From positions 682,001 through 746,000 of the forward strand of contig NZ_BAAAOH010000001.1 in assembly GCF_039530225.1 (NCBI RefSeq): 64,000 bases of DNA. Reading direction: 5' to 3'. Positions within the stretch are counted from its first letter, which is position 1. Each line of letters starts with the position of its first letter. Shown here piece by piece: positions 59,455 through 64,000 of this stretch. A program made the position numbers and the translations under genes. The notes under the pieces are model-generated. The model was not told where the DNA came from. It did not search any database and saw nothing but the letters and a program-made list of their open reading frames with translations. The stretch comes from Microbacterium pumilum. Its GTDB lineage: Bacteria; Actinomycetota; Actinomycetes; Actinomycetales; Microbacteriaceae.

Positions 59455-60339
59455 ATGGAAACCGAAAACACGGACAACACGCAAAACGCAGAGAACTCTG
59501 ACGACTCGGGGGTTGGCGGCGGCGAGAACCTCCGCGCCGACCGCCGTCCCATCGGCTACTGGCTGCGCACGGTCGACTCCTACATCACGCGTGAGTTCGC
59601 TCGCGCATTCGACGACGCGGGGGTCAGCCGTCGCGACTGGATGCTGCTGAACCTCATCTCGGGCGACGTGGAGGCTCCGGGTTTCGCGGAGCGCCTTGCC
59701 CGCAAGGGCAAGCGGCTGCGCGGCCTCGAGCAGCGCGGCTGGGTCGAGGAGGCCGGCGACGGCACCTGGACCCTCACCGATGACGGGCGCGCCGCCAAGG
59801 AGCGCCTCGGCGCCGTGGTCGACGGCATCCGCACCCGCGTCGCGGGAGCAGTCTCACCCGAGGACTTCGCCACCACGCTCGCCTCGCTCGAGGCGATCGC
59901 ACGCGAACTCGGGTGGGATGAGAACGAGCGCGGCCCATGGGCCGGCTTCGGCCGCGGTTTCGGGGGTGGCTTCCGACCCGGCTTCGGTCGCGGGTTCGGC
60001 GAGGGCTTCGGCCGCGGGTTCGGAGAGGGCTTCGGCCCCGGCTTCGGTGCGGGCTTTGGCTCGCGCGGCTTCGGCCCCGGCGCGCGTCGCGGATTCAGCG
60101 AGGGCTTCGGCCCCGATGCGATGCACGACCACGCCGACCACCCGCACCACCACCGGGGGCACGGTCACCCGGGTCATCACGGCGATCACGGTGACTGCCA
60201 CGCCCACGGCGGGCACGGCCACGGTCACCCCGGTCGCGAGGGTCACGGCCGGGGTCAGGGTCGCGACCGCCACGACGCCGAGCGCGCGTACGAGCGGGGC
60301 TTCGACGCCGGCTACACCCGCGGACAGTCGGCCTCCTAG
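59455..60339 (+). CDS. Winged-helix protein with Gly-Phe repeats and His-rich tail
   Basis: A 294-residue protein. After 30 polar residues (Asn/Asp/Glu) a MarR-like winged helix spans about 35-150 (YITREFARAFDDAGVSRRDW, LARKGKRLRGLEQRGWVEEA, GDGTWTLTDDGRAAKERLG). Residues 164-219 are GF-rich repeats of the type GFGRGFGEGFGPGFG, encoded by a 24-nt imperfect tandem repeat. Residues 224-264 hold about 17 His (HPHHHRGHGHPGHHGDHGDC). The tail ends RGFDAGYTRGQSAS. AAAGGA precedes the ATG. It is divergent from the MarR gene, which likely shares its operator. The tail may bind metal ions or mediate self-association; no function is known. Confidence 0.82.
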   Translation: METENTDNTQNAENSDDSGVGGGENLRADRRPIGYWLRTVDSYITREFARAFDDAGVSRRDWMLLNLISGDVEAPGFAERLARKGKRLRGLEQRGWVEEAGDGTWTLTDDGRAAKERLGAVVDGIRTRVAGAVSPEDFATTLASLEAIARELGWDENERGPWAGFGRGFGGGFRPGFGRGFGEGFGRGFGEGFGPGFGAGFGSRGFGPGARRGFSEGFGPDAMHDHADHPHHHRGHGHPGHHGDHGDCHAHGGHGHGHPGREGHGRGQGRDRHDAERAYERGFDAGYTRGQSAS

Positions 60340-60354
60340 CCCTGACCTGTCCAG

Positions 60355-60422
60355 ACCACCCCTTCCCGCCCCCACTCTCGACGGCTCCGCCGTCCGGGAT
60401 GGACTCGGCGAGAAGGGGTGGT
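60355..60422. repeat. Perfect inverted repeat between convergent genes (11-bp arms)
   Basis: ACCACCCCTTC (60355-60365) and GAAGGGGTGGT (60412-60422) enclose a 46-nt loop that contains its own cgacggc/gccgtc pairing. It lies between two convergent genes and probably terminates both. Confidence 0.7.
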
Positions 60423-60434
60423 TTCGCGTCGGGG

Positions 60435-61085
60435 TCAGGCCTCGAGGGCGGCGAGCGCCCCGGCGGTGGCTCCGGCCGTGAGAAGGCGCTCGCGCATGGC
60501 CCGTGCAGCGAGGCGGTACGGTCGATCGCTGCCGACGATGAGCGATCGCGCGTTCGCCTCGTTGTCGAGCGAGATGAGTTCGAAGGCGAGCTGCTCGATC
60601 GCCTCGTCGTCGAGCGCCAGCTCACCCGCGGCGACCGCGTGGCGCAGCTGCGCCTCGAGGTACCCGTACCAATCGCGCAGCCAGCCGTGCACGGCGTCGC
60701 GCACCGGTCCCGGTTTCGAGTCCACATCGGCCGCCGTCGCCGCGAAGAAGCATCCACCCGTGAACACCCGCTCGCGCGAGTAATCGAGTGCCCGCCGAAG
60801 CAGCGTGGCGAGCCGTCGCACACCGCGCGGCTCCTGACGTGCGGGATACACCACGTGCTCGCGGAAGATGTCCGCCGCCGCCGCGACAGCGGCGATCTGC
60901 AGCGACTCCTTGCCTCCGAACAGGGTGGCGATGCTGCTCTTGCTGTGGCCCGACGCCTCGGCCAAGCGCCCGATCGTCACGCCGTCTAGCCCCTCCACCG
61001 ATGCGATGTCGGTCGCGTGCACGAGGATCTCACGCCGCGACGCATCGCCGCGAGCTCGGCGGCGGTCCTCTGTCACAACTGTCAT
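60435..61085 (-). CDS. TetR-family transcriptional repressor
   Basis: A 216-residue TetR protein. The helix-turn-helix is EILVHATDIASVEGLDGVTI, GRLAEASGHSKSSIATLFGG KESL-like, and the helical ligand domain has FTGGCFFAATAADVDSKPGP, typical of a TetR_C_6-type tail. The ATG at 61085 is 6 nt after TACACT on the minus strand, so it is leaderless. It is divergent from an alpha/beta hydrolase gene with two nearly identical 16-bp operators between, and probably represses both. The ligand is unknown. Confidence 0.9.
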   Translation of the reverse strand: MTVVTEDRRRARGDASRREILVHATDIASVEGLDGVTIGRLAEASGHSKSSIATLFGGKESLQIAAVAAAADIFREHVVYPARQEPRGVRRLATLLRRALDYSRERVFTGGCFFAATAADVDSKPGPVRDAVHGWLRDWYGYLEAQLRHAVAAGELALDDEAIEQLAFELISLDNEANARSLIVGSDRPYRLAARAMRERLLTAGATAGALAALEA

Positions 61086-61091
61086 GACACT

Positions 61092-61135
61092 AGTGTACGA
61101 ACGATCGTTCGTGTAGTCTACGTACGATCGTTCGT
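61092..61135. promoter_or_regulatory. Twin TetR operators
   Basis: ACGAACGATCGTTCGT (61097-61112) is a perfect 16-bp palindrome; ACGTACGATCGTTCGT (61120-61135) differs at one base. Their centres are 23 bp apart. TACACT (61097-61092, minus) is the leaderless -10 box of the tetR gene, overlapped by the first operator. Confidence 0.85.
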
Positions 61136-61151
61136 ACACTTGGAGGATCCG

Positions 61152-62168
61152 ATGACCGACACCTTCGCCACCACTCGCCGCGCCGTGGCCGCCGCATCAG
61201 CGATCTCGCCCCGGCTCGGAGGCCGCGCTGCTCTGGCGGCGTTCTTCTCCACTGCAGGACGGATGCCGGTGCGCTCCGCCGACGAGGCCACCCACGACAG
61301 CGCTCGGCGCGGGGCCGTGCGCGTTCGAGGGCACGAACTGGTCACGTACCGATGGGGCGGAGGCGACGACACCGTGCTCCTGCTGCACGGCTGGCGCGGA
61401 CGTGCCTCGCAGTTCGGCCCGCTCGTGCGCGAGCTCGTGTCCGAGGGGTTGCATGTGGTCTCATTCGACGCCCCCGCGCACGGCGACTCACCCGGCCGGC
61501 GCACGGATCTGCGCGACTGGGTCGCGGCGACCGTCCAGCTTCAAGCCGCGCACGGGCGCTTCCGCGCGATCGTCGGTCACTCGTTCGGAGGACTGGCCGC
61601 CCTCACCGCGGCCCGACAGGGCGTCACGACGGCGTCGGTCGCCGCGATCGCCTCAGCGGGAAGCCCCGCGGCCTTCCTGAGCGAGTTCTCGGATGCGATG
61701 CGGCTCGACGAGCCCACGCGCCGGCACTTCGAAGCGGACTTCCGCCACCGCATCGGCGAGGACGAGGCATCCCTCATCCGCCGTTACGACGCGACTGCCG
61801 ACCCGCTCCCCGCGGACCTCGAACTCCTCCTCGCCCACGACGACACCGACCGACAGGTTTCGCCGACGTGGTCGCTCGCACTGCTCGAATCGCATCGCGA
61901 CCGCGCACGCCTCGTGCGCACGACCGGACTGGGACACGTGCGACTGCTCGCGTGCGACCCGGTGCTCGACGCCGTGGTCGGACTCGTCACGGGCGGACTC
62001 TACGGCGTCGACCGCGCCACCGCAGCGACGCGCACCCACGCGGTCGAGATCGCTCCGCGCGAGGCCGCTGCACGCGAGACCGCGTCGCGCGAACCGGCGC
62101 TGGAAGAGGCTGCCCACCCCGATTCCGAGCTCGACGTCCCGGCGCCGTCGGGCACGATAGGGAGATGA
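61152..62168 (+). CDS. Alpha/beta hydrolase
   Basis: A 338-residue hydrolase. Residues 1-60 are helical (RRAVAAASAISPRLGGRAAL), then VTYRWGGGDDTVLLLHGWRG gives the oxyanion-hole HG motif, VVSFDAPAHGDS, and IVGHSFGGLAALTAARQG the nucleophile Ser. The acid is in LLLAHDDTDRQVS and the catalytic His in TTGLGHVRLL. The last 60 residues are Ala/Arg/Glu-rich and probably disordered. The ribosome site GGAGGA precedes the ATG. It is controlled by the divergent TetR protein. The chelatase gene overlaps its stop by 4 bp. Substrate unknown. Confidence 0.88.
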   Translation: MTDTFATTRRAVAAASAISPRLGGRAALAAFFSTAGRMPVRSADEATHDSARRGAVRVRGHELVTYRWGGGDDTVLLLHGWRGRASQFGPLVRELVSEGLHVVSFDAPAHGDSPGRRTDLRDWVAATVQLQAAHGRFRAIVGHSFGGLAALTAARQGVTTASVAAIASAGSPAAFLSEFSDAMRLDEPTRRHFEADFRHRIGEDEASLIRRYDATADPLPADLELLLAHDDTDRQVSPTWSLALLESHRDRARLVRTTGLGHVRLLACDPVLDAVVGLVTGGLYGVDRATAATRTHAVEIAPREAAARETASREPALEEAAHPDSELDVPAPSGTIGR

Positions 62169-62866
62169 CCCAGCCCGCACTCCTCGCGATCTCGCACGGC
62201 ACCGCGTCGCAAGCGGGTCAGTCCGCCATCCGTCGACTGGCCGACGCGGTCGCGGAGCGGCTCGCCGACGTCACTGTGCGCCTCGGGCACGTGGACGTGC
62301 AGCAGCCGGATGTCGCGGCATCCCTCGACGCACTCCCCGCCGGGAAGCCCGTCGTGATCGTCCCCCTGCTGCTGTCGGCGGGGTACCACGTGCGCGTCGA
62401 CCTGAGGAAGCAGTCCGCCGGTCGCGAGGGAGTCGTGATCGCACGGGCGCTCGGGCCCGACGCCCGCCTTGTGGAGGTGCTGCTGCAGCGGCTCGGCGCC
62501 CTCGGCATGCATGACACCGACGGCGTCGTGCTCGCCGTGGCGGGCTCGAGCGACGAGCGCGCCAACGACGACTGCCGCGCAGTCGGTGCCATGCTCGCTG
62601 AGGCGCTGTCGCGCGAGGTCACGGTGGGATTCCTCGCGGCTGCAGAGCCGCGGCTCGGCGCCGCAGTCGGGTCGGCCCGCGGGAACGCAGCGCGCGTCGT
62701 CGTCGCGAACTATCTGCTCGCACCCGGCTACTTCCACGACCTCGCCGTGCGCATCGCAGCAGGCTCGCCGGTCGCACGACCTCTCCTCGACGACGACGAA
62801 CCGCCCTCCGTCCTCGTCGACATCGTCGTGGATCGCTACCGCGCCGCGATCGCCGCGGAACAATGA
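62165..62866 (+). CDS. Sirohydrochlorin chelatase (CbiX/SirB family)
   Basis: A 233-residue class II chelatase. ALLAISHGTAS places His11 and VPLLLSAGYHVRVDL places His75 at the metal-binding positions of CbiX/SirB; a second half-domain repeats the fold (VVLAVAGSSDERANDD, VVANYLLAPGYFHD with a further His). It would insert Fe2+ into sirohydrochlorin to make sirohaem. The sulfite/nitrite reductase gene that needs sirohaem follows 155 bp downstream. The ATG overlaps the hydrolase stop (ATGA), so it is co-transcribed with the hydrolase under TetR control, an odd partnership. A cobalt (cobalamin) role is less likely here. Confidence 0.9.
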   Translation: MTQPALLAISHGTASQAGQSAIRRLADAVAERLADVTVRLGHVDVQQPDVAASLDALPAGKPVVIVPLLLSAGYHVRVDLRKQSAGREGVVIARALGPDARLVEVLLQRLGALGMHDTDGVVLAVAGSSDERANDDCRAVGAMLAEALSREVTVGFLAAAEPRLGAAVGSARGNAARVVVANYLLAPGYFHDLAVRIAAGSPVARPLLDDDEPPSVLVDIVVDRYRAAIAAEQ

Positions 62867-62899
62867 GCGCTCCGGCTCGATAAGCAACTGTGTGTCGCC

Positions 62900-62962
62900 G
62901 CGTTACGCCCCGTAACGCCCCTTGACACATCGATAGGCCGCCGCGCGATCGGCTCCTACGCT
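62900..62962 (+). promoter_or_regulatory. Operator-like palindrome and promoter of the reductase gene
   Basis: GCGTTACG-CCC-CGTAACGC (62900-62918) is a perfect 8-bp inverted repeat immediately before TTGACA (62922-62927). No good -10 lies 17 bp from it; TACGCT at 62957-62962 is the best -10 box. The leader would be about 50 nt. The palindrome may be an activator or repressor site for sulfur or nitrogen assimilation. Confidence 0.5.
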
Positions 62963-63021
62963 CACGGGGTGGGCTGCTTCAGAGTCCGCCCCGAGGACGC
63001 TCGGGACATTCGGAGGCCACC

Positions 63022-64000
63022 GTGACGATCAGCGACACCCATGAGCACGCCGGTGCGCCGCGCCCCGAGCACGCGCCGGCCCGGCCCCCGCGACCCTCAT
63101 CCAAGCCCAACGGGCAGTGGAAGATCGACGGCACCACCCCGCTCAACGGCAACGAGGAGTGGAAGCAGGTCGACGGCGGACTCGCGGTGCGCGAGCGCAT
63201 CGAGAAGATCTACGCCCCCGGCGGCTTCTCGAGCATCGACCCCACCGACCTGCACGGCCGCTTCCGCTGGTGGGGCCTCTACACGCAGCGCAAGCCCGGG
63301 ATCGACGGCGGCAGGACCGCCACGCTCTCACCGGAAGAGCTCGAGGACGAGTACTTCATGCTGCGCGTCCGCATCGACGGCGGCCAGCTGACCACCGAGC
63401 AGCTGCGCGTCATCGGCGACATCTCCACCGAGTTCGGCCGGGGCACCGCCGACCTGACCGACCGTCAGAACATCCAGCTGCACTGGATCGAAGTCGAGGC
63501 GATGCCCGAGATCTGGCGCCGACTCGAGGGTGTGGGCCTCGGCACGACCGAGGCGTGCGGCGACGTGCCCCGCGTCATCCTGGGCTCGCCCGTCGCCGGC
63601 ATCGCCGCCGACGAGCTCATCGACCCCACGCCGCAGATCGACGAGATCACCTCGAGGTTCATCGGCGATGAGTCGCTCGCGAATCTCCCGCGCAAGTTCA
63701 AGTCCGCCATCACGGGGCATCCGAGCCAAGATGTCGTCCACGAGATCAACGACGTGGCGTTCGTCGCGGTGCAGCATCCCGAGCTCGGCATCGGCTACGA
63801 CCTGTGGGTCGGGGGTGCGCTCTCGACCGCGCCGCGTCTGGGCGAGCGTCTCGGCACGTTCGTCGCTCCCGAAAAGGTGGCGGATGTCTGGCACGGCGTC
63901 GTGCAGATCTTCCGCGACTACGGGTACCGGCGACTGCGGAACAAGGCCAGGCTGAAGTTCCTCCTCGCCGAGTGGGGCACCGAGAAGTTCCGCCAGGTGC
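63022..64000 (+). CDS. Ferredoxin-type sulfite/nitrite reductase, 5' part
   Basis: The first 326 codons of a gene that runs off the right edge. GTG 63022 has CGGAGG 5 nt upstream. After a 35-residue Pro/His/Arg-rich start, the sequence continues NGQWKIDGTTPLNGNEEWKQ, GRFRWWGLYTQRKPGIDGG, GTADLTDRQNIQLHWIEVEA and GLGTTEACGDVPRVILGSPV, which match the first half of NirA/SirA-type reductases of actinobacteria. The four cysteines of the 4Fe-4S/sirohaem site lie in the missing C-terminal half. It would reduce sulfite to sulfide (or nitrite to ammonia) in the cytoplasm. The upstream CbiX/SirB gene supplies sirohaem. Confidence 0.93.
   Translation, partial: MTISDTHEHAGAPRPEHAPARPPRPSSKPNGQWKIDGTTPLNGNEEWKQVDGGLAVRERIEKIYAPGGFSSIDPTDLHGRFRWWGLYTQRKPGIDGGRTATLSPEELEDEYFMLRVRIDGGQLTTEQLRVIGDISTEFGRGTADLTDRQNIQLHWIEVEAMPEIWRRLEGVGLGTTEACGDVPRVILGSPVAGIAADELIDPTPQIDEITSRFIGDESLANLPRKFKSAITGHPSQDVVHEINDVAFVAVQHPELGIGYDLWVGGALSTAPRLGERLGTFVAPEKVADVWHGVVQIFRDYGYRRLRNKARLKFLLAEWGTEKFRQV

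Noticed and set aside
59950..60310. Repeated GF/His coding segment considered as a CRISPR-like or satellite array
   Set aside because: The repeats are short, coding, imperfect and without spacers of constant length; they encode the low-complexity tail of the winged-helix protein.

Overview
This window is a chromosomal stretch of a high-GC actinobacterium, most consistent with Microbacteriaceae and probably Microbacterium or a close relative. That placement is inferred from codon bias, HspR/HAIR control of the chaperones, an N-domain-less ClpB, many leaderless genes (a TANNNT -10 box about 6 nt before the start codon), and dispersed 'ctgagcctgtcga' repeats. I saw no rRNA, tRNA, CRISPR array, insertion sequence or phage gene. 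Genes are dense on both strands and most are intact.

Layout. 1-3.9 kb: end of an exonuclease III gene, then two HxlR regulators with their targets (a DUF899 protein; a VOC protein) and a DHFR-like reductase. 4-8.2 kb: a histidine kinase/response regulator pair followed by an ABC-2 exporter. 8.2-9.6 kb: an ArsR-type regulator facing an MFS exporter that has lost its middle. 9.7-15.1 kb: a glucose-6-phosphate dehydrogenase paralogue, a type III polyketide synthase-methyltransferase-flavoprotein operon and a convergent UbiA prenyltransferase. 15.4-19.4 kb: nitroreductase, clpB, and a DJ-1/AraC regulator. 19.5-22.6 kb: a small protein gene, two GT4 glycosyltransferases and a frameshifted gene remnant. 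22.6-24.2 kb: an unknown protein and a formylglycine-generating enzyme. 24.2-29.5 kb: a heterodimeric ABC exporter and an AI-2E family protein. 29.6-34 kb: a large LAL-type LuxR regulator divergent from a small protein and a SHOCT/DUF6325/SHOCT gene group. 34-37 kb: a membrane protein and a large arylsulfatase. 37-40.6 kb: potassium channel plus AI-2E protein, and a DHA2-type MFS exporter. 40.6-44.8 kb: dnaK-grpE-dnaJ-hspR. 45.5-51 kb: a GntR-regulated lactate permease and Fe-S D-lactate dehydrogenase. 51-52.7 kb: a KhtTU-like K+/H+ antiporter. 52.8-58.8 kb: a secreted LamG protein, GNAT acetyltransferase, UMF1 transporter, and a solute-binding/VWA fusion. 58.8-62.2 kb: two divergent MarR-like proteins with histidine-rich segments, then TetR and an alpha/beta hydrolase. 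62.2-64 kb: a CbiX/SirB chelatase and the start of a sulfite/nitrite reductase.

Functional links. The formylglycine-generating enzyme (both active cysteines present) can activate the CAPTR sulfatase 11 kb away. HspR at 41 kb should repress its own dnaK operon through two HAIR sites and clpB through a third. The SirB-like chelatase makes the siroheme that the adjacent reductase needs. The polyketide synthase, methyltransferase and flavoprotein resemble the Streptomyces srsABC phenolic-lipid pathway; the adjacent UbiA may add a prenyl chain. The two ABC half-transporters have complementary degenerate and intact ATP sites.

Nothing here is clearly a wholly new system. The observations most worth following are the leaderless promoter pattern (fourteen genes), the set of long perfect intergenic hairpins, the repeat that has entered at least three coding sequences, the internally deleted MFS gene that keeps its operators, and the LAL/SHOCT/DUF6325 locus.
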